The position numbers were made by a program, and so were the translations under genes. A stretch of 64,000 bases of DNA from contig JBGTDX010000036.1 in the NCBI GenBank assembly GCA_041748075.1, forward strand, positions 124,001-188,000, read 5' to 3'. Of the stretch, positions 1-8,452 are shown piece after piece; position 1 is the stretch's first letter, and the number at the start of each line of letters is the position of its first letter. Below the pieces are notes generated by a model. The model saw nothing but the letters and a program-made list of their open reading frames with translations, ran no database searches and had not been told where the DNA came from. Source of the stretch: JBGSYJ01 sp041748075 (GTDB lineage: Bacteria > Acidobacteriota > Thermoanaerobaculia > Gp7-AA8).

Positions 1-330
1 ATGTTTCTTCATCACCGGGAACATCTCGTCGTAGACCGAACGGTACCCGTCGTCGACAGTAATGACGACGGCGTTGTCCGGCAACGTTTTCCGCCGGCCG
101 GCAACATATTCCGAGAGCTCGTCGAGCGAGATCACGTTGTAGCCGGTCGCGGCGAGGTACTGCATCTGCTCGCGGAAGGTTTCCCGGGTGATCGAGAACT
201 CGGTGTCGTAAGGCGAGTGGATCACGTGATAGCAGAGGATGATTGCGGTGGGAGGCTCCTTTACGGCTGCGTGGACGGCTCCACCCAGGCCCAGCAGGCC
301 AAGTGTGAGAAAAAATGCGCGCGCGATCAT
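1..330 (-). CDS. Polysaccharide deacetylase family protein (3' end beyond window)
   Basis: Partial gene: 110 codons are visible and the C-terminus lies outside the window. The start at 330 is preceded by a GGGGAGA ribosome site. An N-terminal signal-like segment (MIARAFFLTLGLLGLGG) is followed by the NodB-fold pattern CYHVIH near residue 33, then a QMQYL...GYNVISLDEL stretch and the TVDDGY metal-binding motif near residue 95. This family removes N- or O-acetyl groups from cell-wall or capsular polysaccharides. The signal sequence implies export to the envelope. The acceptor sugar cannot be told from this fragment. Confidence 0.85.
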   Translation of the reverse strand, partial: MIARAFFLTLGLLGLGGAVHAAVKEPPTAIILCYHVIHSPYDTEFSITRETFREQMQYLAATGYNVISLDELSEYVAGRRKTLPDNAVVITVDDGYRSVYDEMFPVMKKH

Positions 331-546
331 CCCGATTCTCCCCGACAAGTTCCTGCGATGGCAGTGCAACATCAGTGCCGCGCCGGTGCCATTGTAAACG
401 CAGTTCCGCTCTCCCTCGTCGGGTCCGCCTTGCACGAAATTCCTCCTGTTCCCGGGTGTTGATAGCGTTCGAGCCGGCGTCTCCGGCGTTGACCCGGTTC
501 CCCGCCTCGGCTAGAGTTCGTCCGAATTTCAGGAGGTTGTTCCCCG

Positions 547-1260
547 ATGTCCGATCGTCCCACTCGCAAAGAGATGAAGCGCAACAAGTTTGTCGAAGAT
601 GTCGGCACTGCCTATGACTACGCAAGCAGGAACCGAAGGAACATTCTGCTGAGCATCGCGGCTGTGGTCCTGCTGGTCGTCGTTTTCTATGGCGTCGCCG
701 CCTATCGCAGCGGACAGGAGCACAAGGCGCAGCAGCAGCTTGCCGAAGCCATCGCCGTGATGGATGCGACGTCCGGATCGATGCCCGGCGTCCCGGAGGC
801 CGAGGTCGAGTACAAGAGCGAAGAGGAGAAATTCTCGAAGGCCCAACCGCTTCTGCAGGGCATCGTAGATGAGTACTCGGGAACCTACGCAGCGGATCTC
901 GCGGATCTTTACCTTGCCAACATCGCAGCTGCACGGGGCGATATGGACTCGGCCCGTAGCAAGCTCGAGACTTTCGTGCGCCGGCATCCCGGCCACCTGC
1001 TTGCCGGAGCGGCACAGCTGAGCCTTTATGAGCTCCGTCTGCAACCGCAGGAAGCGCCCGCTCTGATCAGCGAGCTCGAGAAAAAGATCGCAGAGGGAGA
1101 GCCGTCCGTCCCGAAGGATGCCCTTCTGTCAATCCTTGGGCGGGCCTGGGAGCTTCAGGGAGACCGGGCAAAGGCACGCGAGGCGTACGAGCGTATCGTT
1201 ACCGAATTCCCGGATTCGAGCTACGCACTCGATGTGCAGCGCCGCCTCGCCACCGTGTGA
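547..1260 (+). CDS. YfgM-like single-pass membrane protein with TPR-like repeats
   Basis: A 237-aa protein. It has a short basic cytoplasmic N-terminus, one membrane segment (about residues 33-53, ILLSIAAVVLLVVVFYGVAAY) and a periplasmic helical domain with TPR-like repeats ending in the typical GDRAKAREAYERI unit. This architecture matches the TPR_21/YfgM family, which in E. coli associates with SecYEG and periplasmic chaperones. AGGAGG at 530-535 supports the start. Role is inferred from architecture; there is no bamB or hisS neighbour here to strengthen it. Confidence 0.7.
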   Translation: MSDRPTRKEMKRNKFVEDVGTAYDYASRNRRNILLSIAAVVLLVVVFYGVAAYRSGQEHKAQQQLAEAIAVMDATSGSMPGVPEAEVEYKSEEEKFSKAQPLLQGIVDEYSGTYAADLADLYLANIAAARGDMDSARSKLETFVRRHPGHLLAGAAQLSLYELRLQPQEAPALISELEKKIAEGEPSVPKDALLSILGRAWELQGDRAKAREAYERIVTEFPDSSYALDVQRRLATV

Positions 1261-1331
1261 AGTTCGCAGGATAGCCGGTAGTCAGTGAGTGTCTGCCGGT
1301 TCCAGACCCCAGATCAGCAGGAGATCGACCG

Positions 1332-1874
1332 ATGACTACGGACAAACCATTTCTGAGCGACATCCAGGAGATCCGCCGACGGGCGCGCCAGCACATCGAA
1401 AAAGGCGCGGTAACGGGCGGCTATCGTGGCGACCGCGATACCGTGATCCGGCTTCTCAACGAGGCGCTGGCGACAGAGATCGTATGCGTGCTTCGTTACA
1501 AGCGTCACTATTTCATGGCCCAGGGCATCCACGCCGACCCCATCGCAGCTGAGTTTCTCCAGCACGCGAACGAAGAGCAGGCCCATGCCGATGAGATTGC
1601 CGGGCGCATCATGCAACTCGGCGGCGAACCGAACTTCAGCCCCGAAGGTCTCCTGGCCCGAAGCCACTCGGAGTATGTCGAGGGCACCTCGCTGGTCGAT
1701 ATGATTCGTGAAGACCTCATTGCCGAGCGCATCGCGATCGATTCGTACAGCGAGATGATCCGCTACATCGGAGACGATGACATCACGACCTCGCGCATGC
1801 TGGAGGGGATTCTGGCCGTCGAGGAAGAGCACGCGGACGACCTGGCGAGCTTTCTTGCCGATCTGGACGGGTGA
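1332..1874 (+). CDS. Bacterioferritin-like ferritin family protein
   Basis: A 180-aa four-helix ferritin-like protein, slightly longer than typical bacterioferritin (about 158 aa) because of an N-terminal extension. The diiron ligand pattern is complete: E49, E82/H85 (EEQAH), E132, and E164/H167 (EEEH). It is expected to oxidise Fe(II) at the diiron site and store or detoxify iron in the cytoplasm. The methionine that binds haem in classical Bfr cannot be assigned with confidence, so this may be a Bfr-like or DPS-like subfamily member. The start follows CAGGAGATCGACCG. Confidence 0.85.
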   Translation: MTTDKPFLSDIQEIRRRARQHIEKGAVTGGYRGDRDTVIRLLNEALATEIVCVLRYKRHYFMAQGIHADPIAAEFLQHANEEQAHADEIAGRIMQLGGEPNFSPEGLLARSHSEYVEGTSLVDMIREDLIAERIAIDSYSEMIRYIGDDDITTSRMLEGILAVEEEHADDLASFLADLDG

Positions 1875-1994
1875 GGACGCCCTGCTGACCGCTCCCTCAA
1901 ACCGGCTCTCTCTGCCGGAAATATGGTACATTTCGACAGTGTTTGCTTCGAGCCAGACGTCGGCGAGTGACGGAGCCGCGGCGGGAAGGTAAGC

Positions 1995-2762
1995 ATGTCA
2001 AGACCGATCGAACGATACGCAGAACTCCTCGACCAGATCCTCCTCCCCTTCGATCTCACCCACGATTTCGGGCGGAAGCTCGCTTACGAGGCGGCGATCG
2101 ACCACGCCCGTGAACACCTGCTCGAAGATCCTCACTGCAGCGAGTTCCTCAATGCGGCGGCAAAGCGTCTCGGATTCGCTCCCGTAGCGTTCGATACCCT
2201 CGAGAGCCGGGTCAAGCTCCCGAAGGGTGCGTGGCTCGACCTCTGGATCTCAGACGAGGACGACGAGATTGCCCTGACCGGCACCCGCGATGGTATTCAG
2301 TATCTGATTGATCTTCTGACTCAGCTCAAGAATTCGACCGATCGTGATGCGCACATCCACCTCGACCGTTCGTATCTCCCTTTGACCGAAACCTCAGCGA
2401 ACCTGGTGCTGTTCAAAGAGGATGAGTCCTGGTTCACGGGTTCCGCTGAATCCGAGATTGAGCGGTTTCCGAGGCGGGAAGTGGATACCAAGTCGATCTA
2501 CGCAGTGCAGTTCATTCATTACCCGCCCGACGATGTTCCGATCACTGCTCAGAGGCTCTACCGTGTGCTTCGCATCGAACAGGGTGACCCGGGTGCGACG
2601 ACCGTCAAGGAGTTTCCCGAGGGCAGCCCCGACCGGTATCGGCGCTTCACCTTCGTGGCCGACAGCGGCGAGCGGTTCACCTACTCGTTTCACCTCGATG
2701 ACCCGGGAGTCAATTTCTTCACGCACCGCGAGATCATCTCCCTCGCAATGCACCAGGTGTGA
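1995..2762 (+). CDS. Conserved hypothetical protein
   Basis: A 255-aa acidic soluble protein with no signal peptide or membrane segment. I do not recognise a family. Visible features are a helical N-terminal half (ERYAELLDQILLPFDL) and a beta-rich C-terminal half with many charged residues (YRRFTFVADSGERFTYSF). The reading frame is uninterrupted, codon use matches its neighbours, and AAGGT precedes ATG. It is followed directly by a heptamer-repeat region, so it probably ends its transcription unit. No function is proposed. Confidence 0.6.
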   Translation: MSRPIERYAELLDQILLPFDLTHDFGRKLAYEAAIDHAREHLLEDPHCSEFLNAAAKRLGFAPVAFDTLESRVKLPKGAWLDLWISDEDDEIALTGTRDGIQYLIDLLTQLKNSTDRDAHIHLDRSYLPLTETSANLVLFKEDESWFTGSAESEIERFPRREVDTKSIYAVQFIHYPPDDVPITAQRLYRVLRIEQGDPGATTVKEFPEGSPDRYRRFTFVADSGERFTYSFHLDDPGVNFFTHREIISLAMHQV

Positions 2763-2765
2763 TCC

Positions 2766-3004
2766 GCCTCCCGCCGCCCGCCCGGTTCCGAGTTCTGGGT
2801 TCTGAGTTGTGAGACCCACCCTTCGAGGTTGACCATCCTGCGTCGAAAGCGAAAGGGCTGGTGCGATGTAAGATAGCGCCGTGACCTAGCATGAAACCCA
2901 CAACCCACCGCTCGCAAGCCACATCCCGGAACGCACAACTCAGAACTTCGTGTCGCGTGGCGGGAGCCACTCACAACTCAGAACTCACAACTCAGAACTT
3001 CGTG
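2766..3004. repeat. Heptanucleotide repeat region (AACTCAG/AACTCAC type)
   Basis: The gap between the hypothetical gene and the dehydrogenase carries tandem 7-bp units. They read as CTGAGTT/CTGGGTT around 2780-2812 (reverse orientation) and as AACTCAG and AACTCAC around 2935-3000 (forward orientation), so the two blocks form inverted arms. The forward block stops just before the ribosome site of the next gene. No gene is seen in this gap. Confidence 0.75.
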
Positions 3005-3015
3005 AAGGTGGGGGC

Positions 3016-3870
3016 ATGATCCGGCAAATCACCGTGATCGGCAGCGGTACGATGGGACGCGGCATCGCGTACCTCTCCGCCGTTGCGGGCTATGAGACGT
3101 TTCTTCATGACGTCGAACAGGACCTTCTCGACACTGCCGTCTCGTCCATCGAGTCGCTGCTGGCAAAGGGAGTCGAGCGGGGGAAAGTCACGGCCGATCA
3201 GGCGGCGGCATCCCGCGATCGCATTCAGGTGACAACCGATCTCGAGACGTCCGCGCGCGGTGCCGATCTGATCATCGAGGCGGTGCCCGAAGACGAACAG
3301 CTCAAGCGAGATCTCTTCTCACAGGTGGATCTTTATTGCGGCCCCGAGACAATTTTAGCGTCCAACACCTCTTCAATCTCCATCTCATCCCTGGCCGGTT
3401 CGGTCGAGCGGCGGGACCGGTTCGCCGGGATGCATTTCTTCAACCCGCCTCATGTAATGAGACTCATCGAGATCGTCACCGGGGAGCGCACTTCCGACGA
3501 AACCGTGGCCGAGATCCGTGAAGCCGCCGAGCAGATGGGAAGGCAGCCGATCGTCGTACGCGACTCACCCGGGTTCGCGACATCGAGACTCGGTGTTGCC
3601 ATCGGACTCGAGGCCATCCGCATGCTGGAAGCTGAGGTTGCCAGCGCCGCGGACATCGATCGCGCGATGGAACTGGGTTACAACCACCCGATGGGACCGC
3701 TCCGGCTTACCGACATGGTCGGACTCGATGTGCGGCTCGCGATCGCGGAGTATCTCTCTTCGACGCTCGGCCCGCGGTTCGAGCCTCCGGCCCTCCTCCG
3801 GAAGATGGTCGCGGACGGTCTGCTGGGGAAGAAAACGGGGCGGGGTTTTTATGATTGGGAGGGGGAGTAA
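3016..3870 (+). CDS. 3-hydroxyacyl-CoA (3-hydroxybutyryl-CoA) dehydrogenase
   Basis: A 284-aa NAD-dependent dehydrogenase that oxidises (S)-3-hydroxyacyl-CoA to 3-ketoacyl-CoA in fatty acid beta-oxidation or butyryl-CoA metabolism. The N-terminus has the Rossmann motif GSGTMGRG (residues 9-16). The active-site regions SNTSS and GMHFFNPP (catalytic His) are intact, and the C-terminal helical domain contains the usual NHPMGPL and GLLGKKTGRGFYDW motifs. The start at 3016 has a GAAGGTGGGGG ribosome site. A longer in-frame start upstream would translate the heptamer repeat and is rejected. Enoyl-CoA hydratase at 6372 may act in the same pathway. Confidence 0.93.
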   Translation: MIRQITVIGSGTMGRGIAYLSAVAGYETFLHDVEQDLLDTAVSSIESLLAKGVERGKVTADQAAASRDRIQVTTDLETSARGADLIIEAVPEDEQLKRDLFSQVDLYCGPETILASNTSSISISSLAGSVERRDRFAGMHFFNPPHVMRLIEIVTGERTSDETVAEIREAAEQMGRQPIVVRDSPGFATSRLGVAIGLEAIRMLEAEVASAADIDRAMELGYNHPMGPLRLTDMVGLDVRLAIAEYLSSTLGPRFEPPALLRKMVADGLLGKKTGRGFYDWEGE

Positions 3871-3951
3871 CCTGAGCCTCCCGCGGGGCGATCGATCCGG
3901 CCGGCCTCCCGAGCCAGCCGCGTTTTCATTCATAGAGCCCCCTGGCCTGCC

Positions 3952-4725
3952 GTGAGCGCGCACGCGGCACGCGACGTCTACTTCGAGTTTGCCTGGGCCT
4001 ACGATCAGGCGCTCGGCCGCCGCTTCTTCTCAGCCGTCTCGCCTCTTCTCGACCAACTCCTGGCGAAGTATCCGACGCAAGACCTTTCGCATCTCGACCT
4101 TGCCTGTGGAACGGGACTGGTCCTTGCGCATCTTCATGCCGCCGGTTACCGCTCCACGGGGCTCGACGGCTCGCTGGCGATGTTGAACGTGGCGCGGAAG
4201 AGGGCTGCCGGACTGATTGCAGCCGACTATCGCGCGATACCTCTACGCTCCCGGTTCAGCCGCATCACCTGTCTGTACGACAGCTTCAATCACCTTCTGG
4301 AACACGACGATCTGGTTACGGCCTTTCGCGGTGTCGCCCGGCTCATGCACGCCGAGTCGCTGTTTTTCTTCGATATGAATCATCCCGATGTCTATCCGCG
4401 GATCTGGGGTCTTCGTGAGCCTTTTGTTTCCGCGGGTGCGGGCTATCGCCTTGTCATGCACACGCGCTACTCCGCTGCGAAGCAACTGGGTGTTGCCGAC
4501 CTGACCGGATGGGCCGATGTGTCGGGACGCCGCGTCAGGATCCGGGAGAGTCATCAGCAGCGATCCTGGTCGGAGGGGGAGATTCTGGATGCGCTCGAAA
4601 GGGCTTCGCTGGAAGTCGTCGAGCAGGTCGACTTCGACCCATTCAGGGAGAGCGGCGGGGGAGGGCCGGGAGTGAAGTGGTTCTTTGTCGTCCGCAGGCG
4701 TACCGATTCCATCGTCAAGCCGTAG
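3952..4725 (+). CDS. Class I SAM-dependent methyltransferase
   Basis: A 257-aa protein with a GTG start. The glycine-rich SAM-binding motif I is LDLACGTG (about residues 46-53), followed by the motif II acidic residue in TGLDGS and a typical SHLL-like segment (SFNHLLEHDDL) after strand 4. The C-terminal half carries beta strands as in small-molecule methyltransferases. The substrate is unknown. It sits between unrelated genes, so the context gives no clue. Confidence 0.8.
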   Translation: MSAHAARDVYFEFAWAYDQALGRRFFSAVSPLLDQLLAKYPTQDLSHLDLACGTGLVLAHLHAAGYRSTGLDGSLAMLNVARKRAAGLIAADYRAIPLRSRFSRITCLYDSFNHLLEHDDLVTAFRGVARLMHAESLFFFDMNHPDVYPRIWGLREPFVSAGAGYRLVMHTRYSAAKQLGVADLTGWADVSGRRVRIRESHQQRSWSEGEILDALERASLEVVEQVDFDPFRESGGGGPGVKWFFVVRRRTDSIVKP

Positions 4726-4792
4726 TTGGGGTTCAGCGACATCGCAGGGTCGGGATCATGCTCTTGGCATTGCCATTGCTGACTTAACTGTA

Positions 4793-4808
4793 TCGGCTGA
4801 CGAGCCGA
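4793..4808 (+). promoter_or_regulatory. Small hairpin in the leader of the GlsB/YeaQ-type gene
   Basis: TCGGCT and AGCCGA form a 6-bp stem around GACG, about 10 nt upstream of the AGGAGGAG ribosome site. It may shape or protect the leader. No T-tract follows, so it is not a terminator. Confidence 0.3.
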
Positions 4809-4827
4809 CCTAAAAACAGGAGGAGAG

Positions 4828-5079
4828 ATGAATATTCTTTGGTGGATTCTGTTCGGTCTGGTAGTCGGCGCCATTGCCAAACTTCTCATGCCCGGGAAAG
4901 ATCCCGGTGGCTGGATCGTCACGATTCTTCTCGGTATCGCCGGGTCCTTCGTCGGAGGTTTCCTTGCGCAGACGTTCATGGGGGGCGCCAACTCGACAGT
5001 AGGCTTCATCGGGTCGATTCTCGGTGCGATCCTGCTGCTCTTCATCTATCGTCTGGTCATCGGGCGTCGCACGGCCTGA
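4828..5079 (+). CDS. GlsB/YeaQ/YmgE family stress-response membrane protein
   Basis: An 83-aa, very hydrophobic protein with three predicted membrane segments and conserved glycines (GLVVGAIAKLLMPGKDPGGW, then GIAGSFVGGFLAQ, then GSILGAILLLFIYRL). This is the transglycosylase-associated/GlsB family, small inner-membrane proteins often induced by general stress. A strong AGGAGG ribosome site precedes the ATG, and a perfect rho-independent terminator lies 23 bp after the stop, so this is a monocistronic unit. Confidence 0.9.
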   Translation: MNILWWILFGLVVGAIAKLLMPGKDPGGWIVTILLGIAGSFVGGFLAQTFMGGANSTVGFIGSILGAILLLFIYRLVIGRRTA

Positions 5080-5102
5080 CGATCTCGAGAGATCCAGTTA
5101 AG

Positions 5103-5130
5103 ACACCCGCGATTCGCGGGTGTTTTTTTT
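5103..5130 (+). terminator. Rho-independent terminator
   Basis: The 9-bp perfect stem ACACCCGCG / CGCGGGTGT with loop ATT is followed by a run of eight T. It ends the GlsB/YeaQ-type transcript. Confidence 0.92.
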
Positions 5131-5231
5131 GGGAGCCATGCCGATCTTCAGGCACGAGCAGCCGCAACCGGTCAGGGCGGCATAGAATGACATCTGTACG
5201 CTGCGATTCGCGCGTGCAACGGAGGCGAGTT

Positions 5232-6305
5232 TTGGCCAGGCGAATTGGAATCCTCACCGGGGGTGGCGATTGTCCCGGACTCAATGCGGTCATCCGTGCT
5301 GCTGTGAAGAGCGCGATTCTCAACTACGGATTCGAGGTCGTCGGAGTCCAGTTCGGTTTCGACGGAATCCTCAATGAAAAGACCCTTCCCCTCACTCTCG
5401 AGACGATTCGAGGCATTTTGCCGAAGGGAGGAACGCTCCTCCGCACGACGAATCGAGGGAATCCATTTCAGTATCCGTCGGACGTCCCGGGTGGTGCTCC
5501 AGTGGACCGTTCGCAGGACCTGGTGACGAATTTCAGGAAGCTGGATCTCGATGGGCTGCTGGTCATCGGTGGCGACGGCACACTCAAGATCGCAGCGGCC
5601 CTGGGCGATCTCGGTGTTCCCGTCGTCGGGGTTCCGAAGACCATCGACAACGATCTGCAGGCGACGGATTACACATTCGGTTTCATGACTGCCGTTGCGA
5701 CCGCGACCGATGCGGTCGATCGCCTTCACAGCACGGCCGAGAGCCACAATCGAGTGATGATCCTCGAGGTGATGGGACGCAATTCGGGCTGGATTGCCCT
5801 TTACGCCGGCATCGCAGGCGGCGCCGACATCATTCTCATTCCGGAGATCGATTACGATCCAACGGAGATCGTGAAAACGATCCAGGAGAGGCACGAACAG
5901 GGTTCCGAATTCGACATCATCGTCGTGGCCGAAGGTGCCCGCCGTCGCGGGGGGGAAGAAGTCTACGTTCACAAAGAATCCAGGCGACTGGGCGGTGTGG
6001 CCTACCAGGTGGCTGCCGACATCCAGCAGATGATCGACCTGGAGATCCGGGTCACAGTGCTGGGACACGTCCAGAGGGGAGGATCGCCCATTGCGTTCGA
6101 CCGCCTGCTGGCTACCCGGTACGGAAAGTGCGCCATGGACCTGATCGCCCGGCGCGAGTTCGGCTGCATGGTCGCCCTTCAGTCCGGAGCTATCGCTGCC
6201 GTCCCCATCAAGAACGCAGTATCTGGACCCAAACTCGTCGATCCCGAGGGCGAACTGGTCCGAACAGCGCTCGGCCTCGGGATCGCGTTCGGGGACGGCA
6301 AGTAA
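5232..6305 (+). CDS. pfkA: 6-phosphofructokinase
   Basis: A 357-aa protein with a TTG start, chosen because CGGAGG lies just upstream and the sequence begins ARRIGILTGGGDCPGLNAV as in the family. It phosphorylates fructose 6-phosphate in glycolysis. The phosphoryl-donor loop is GGDGT (113-117); Gly at the position corresponding to E. coli residue 104 points to ATP rather than PPi. The catalytic loop is PKTIDND (135-141), with Lys at the 124-equivalent position as in the PPi-type and actinobacterial group III enzymes. This Gly/Lys combination is known from actinomycete ATP-dependent enzymes of group III. The donor is therefore inferred as ATP. Confidence 0.93.
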   Translation: MARRIGILTGGGDCPGLNAVIRAAVKSAILNYGFEVVGVQFGFDGILNEKTLPLTLETIRGILPKGGTLLRTTNRGNPFQYPSDVPGGAPVDRSQDLVTNFRKLDLDGLLVIGGDGTLKIAAALGDLGVPVVGVPKTIDNDLQATDYTFGFMTAVATATDAVDRLHSTAESHNRVMILEVMGRNSGWIALYAGIAGGADIILIPEIDYDPTEIVKTIQERHEQGSEFDIIVVAEGARRRGGEEVYVHKESRRLGGVAYQVAADIQQMIDLEIRVTVLGHVQRGGSPIAFDRLLATRYGKCAMDLIARREFGCMVALQSGAIAAVPIKNAVSGPKLVDPEGELVRTALGLGIAFGDGK

Positions 6306-6358
6306 TCGCCCGATTGCACGACCTCTCTTCGTCACGCCGTGTGAAGACGACCGTGATA

Positions 6359-6364
6359 TAGAAT
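6359..6364 (+). promoter_or_regulatory. Candidate -10 box giving a leaderless enoyl-CoA hydratase mRNA
   Basis: TAGAAT (within TATAGAAT, 6357-6364) ends 7 nt before the ATG at 6372. Transcription starting at the usual distance would begin at or next to the A of the start codon. No ribosome site precedes the ATG, which fits leaderless initiation. Confidence 0.35.
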
Positions 6365-6371
6365 CCTTCGA

Positions 6372-7172
6372 ATGAGTGAAGACCTGATCCTTTACCGAGT
6401 GGAGGACGGCGTAGCCGTCATCGAGCTCCATGCACCTCCAGCCAACACCTATACCTACGAGATGAATCGCGCTCTCGATACGGCGATTCTCGATGCGCGG
6501 ATGGATGATGACGTGCACGTGATCGTCCTCCGAGGCGCCGGAGAGAAGTTTTTCTCCGCCGGCGCCGACATCCGGATGCTCGACGCAGTCACTCCGGGAT
6601 TCAAGTACTACTTCTGCCTTCACGCGAACGAGACGCTCAACCGGCTCGAGCAGACGCCCAAGCTCGTGATAGCCGCCATGAACGGCCACTGCGTCGGTGG
6701 TGGTCTGGAAATCGCGATGGCAGCCGACATCCGGATTGCGCGCAAGGGCGCCGGCAAGTGCGGGCTGCCTGAGGTTTCGCTTGGAGTCCTTCCGGGAACG
6801 GGGGGGACGCAGCGGCTCTCGCGCCTGGTCGGTAAGTCAAAATCGATCGAGCTGATGATTGAAGGCAAGCTCTTCGATTTCGAAGAGGCCGAGCGGCTTG
6901 GAATCGTGAACCAGGTCTGGGAGGATGGGCAGGACGGTGTCGTGTGGTGGGACCGCGTGATGAAGTATGCACGCAGCTTCTGCCCGCCCGGCAGGGCATC
7001 GCGTGCTATCGGAAGCATCAAGCGGGCCGTCCAGACCGGATGGGAGATCCCGGTCGAGTCCGCCCTCGCTCTGGAGCGCGAGCTCCAGCAACAGCTCTTT
7101 CAGAGTGAAGACGCGCGGGAAGGAATTGGCGCCTACAACGAGAAGCGCAAGGCGCAGTTTGCAGGAAAGTAG
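6372..7172 (+). CDS. Enoyl-CoA hydratase/isomerase family protein
   Basis: A 266-aa crotonase-fold enzyme. It carries the oxyanion-hole motifs SAGADI (62-67) and HCVGGGLE, and both catalytic glutamates of true hydratases: E113 in GGGLEIAMAADI and E134 in GLPEVSLGVLPG. It is expected to hydrate trans-2-enoyl-CoA in beta-oxidation. There is no recognisable ribosome site; a -10-like TAGAAT lies 7 nt upstream, so the mRNA may be leaderless. The aldo/keto reductase follows after 14 bp, so they may be co-transcribed. Confidence 0.9.
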   Translation: MSEDLILYRVEDGVAVIELHAPPANTYTYEMNRALDTAILDARMDDDVHVIVLRGAGEKFFSAGADIRMLDAVTPGFKYYFCLHANETLNRLEQTPKLVIAAMNGHCVGGGLEIAMAADIRIARKGAGKCGLPEVSLGVLPGTGGTQRLSRLVGKSKSIELMIEGKLFDFEEAERLGIVNQVWEDGQDGVVWWDRVMKYARSFCPPGRASRAIGSIKRAVQTGWEIPVESALALERELQQQLFQSEDAREGIGAYNEKRKAQFAGK

Positions 7173-7186
7173 ACACGGAGGACATC

Positions 7187-8320
7187 ATGCGATACCGAAA
7201 ACTGAACGGAACCGATCTCGAGCTTTCTGAGCTCGGATTCGGAACATGGACGCTCACGACCGGCTGGTGGGGCAACTACACAGACGCTGAGGCCGAGCGT
7301 CTGATCCGCCTGGCGATCGATCGGGGAATCAACTACATCGACACCGCGGACGCGTACGGAAACGGCAGGGGAGAGACGATCCTCGCACCGATTCTCAAGG
7401 ACCATCCCCATCTGATCATCGGCACGAAATTCGGCTACGACTTCTACAACAATCCCGTCCGTCCCCGCGGCCAGCGAGAGCTTCCCCAGGACATGACTCC
7501 GAAATTCATCCGCTTTGCGCTCGAACAGTCGCTCGAGCGTATGGGCGTCGAACAGATCGCGATCTATCAACCGCACAACCCGCGAGTGACCACGCTCGTG
7601 ACCGATGAATTCTGGGAAACGATGGAACAGCTCAAGGCCGAAGGCAAGATTCTCACGCATGGTCCGTCCCTCGGTCCTGCGATCGGCTGGCGCGACGAAG
7701 GCGTTTACGCGATCGGTGAGCGGAAGGCTCCCGTAACTCAGATGATCTACAACATGCTCGAGCAGGATCCGGGGCGCGAGTTCATGCTCGCGGCCGAGAC
7801 GGCTGCCTCGGGCGACCGTTACGCTGGAGTCGACCAGGCGGCGCGGGGAGAGAGTGGAAACAAAATGTGCGAGCCGAGTGCATCCTTTGATGGAGAGTTC
7901 CGCCCGTGGAAGACTCCATCGCTGGCCGGCAGCGGACCGCAGTTTCTCATCCGGGTCACGCATTCGTCAGGGATGCTCGAGGGCAAGTACACGATCGATA
8001 CGAAGTTCGACGAGAGCGATCATCGCTCGCACCGGCCGCGCGCATGGCTCGTGGAAGGCTTGCAGAAAGTCGAGCGGCTCGAGCCGCTCCGCCAGTCTCG
8101 CAATGTCACGCTTGGACAGCTGGCACTGCTCTGGCTCTACGCGCAACCATCCATCGTCTCGGCGCTTCCGAACATTTACGGCGAGGAGCAGATCGAGGAG
8201 TTCGTCAAGGCGTCCGAACACCCGCCGCTGAGTGACGACGAGATGGAGCAGGTCGATGCCCTCTACCGGCGCGGTTACGACGTCACGCCGTACGTCGAAG
8301 AACAAGCTGCTGTTCGATGA
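7187..8320 (+). CDS. Aldo/keto reductase
   Basis: A 377-aa NAD(P)H-dependent oxidoreductase with a TIM-barrel fold. The catalytic tetrad appears as D52, Y57 (DTADAYG), K81 (GTKFGYD) and H130 (YQPHNP). The start has ACACGGAGG. Residues about 208-252 look like an in-frame insertion: the text between LAAETA and FLIRVTHSSGMLEGKY is usually only a few residues in relatives I recall. The substrate is unknown. The barrel before and after the insertion is intact, so the enzyme is probably functional. Confidence 0.85.
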   Translation: MRYRKLNGTDLELSELGFGTWTLTTGWWGNYTDAEAERLIRLAIDRGINYIDTADAYGNGRGETILAPILKDHPHLIIGTKFGYDFYNNPVRPRGQRELPQDMTPKFIRFALEQSLERMGVEQIAIYQPHNPRVTTLVTDEFWETMEQLKAEGKILTHGPSLGPAIGWRDEGVYAIGERKAPVTQMIYNMLEQDPGREFMLAAETAASGDRYAGVDQAARGESGNKMCEPSASFDGEFRPWKTPSLAGSGPQFLIRVTHSSGMLEGKYTIDTKFDESDHRSHRPRAWLVEGLQKVERLEPLRQSRNVTLGQLALLWLYAQPSIVSALPNIYGEEQIEEFVKASEHPPLSDDEMEQVDALYRRGYDVTPYVEEQAAVR

Positions 8321-8339
8321 CGCGTGGCGAGGTAGCCAG

Positions 8340-8427
8340 CTCGTCATCCTGAGAGGAAACGAAGGATCATCCCCGATGGGATCGAGGGTTGCAGGATGAT
8401 CCCTCGCTTTGCTCCAGAATGACGGCC
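8340..8427. repeat. Dispersed palindromic repeat (GTCATCCTGAG family), copy 1
   Basis: The two ends, CGTCATCCTGAG...GAAGGATCATCC and GGATGATCCCTCGC...CAGAATGACGG, are inverted copies, so the 85-bp region can fold into a hairpin. Related copies occur near 32240, 38120 and 55230. Confidence 0.7.
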
Positions 8428-8452
8428 CAACAACACGATCAACGGAGAACCG

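Noticed and set aside
2950..3015. Upstream in-frame start for the 3-hydroxyacyl-CoA dehydrogenase
   Set aside because: The extra 22 residues are a translation of AACTCAG repeats, and the ATG at 3016 has the ribosome site and the normal family N-terminus.
5172..6689. 505-codon open frame on the minus strand opposite phosphofructokinase and enoyl-CoA hydratase
   Set aside because: It is the antisense shadow of two well-identified genes in a GC-rich genome; its product has no recognisable domain and low-complexity composition.
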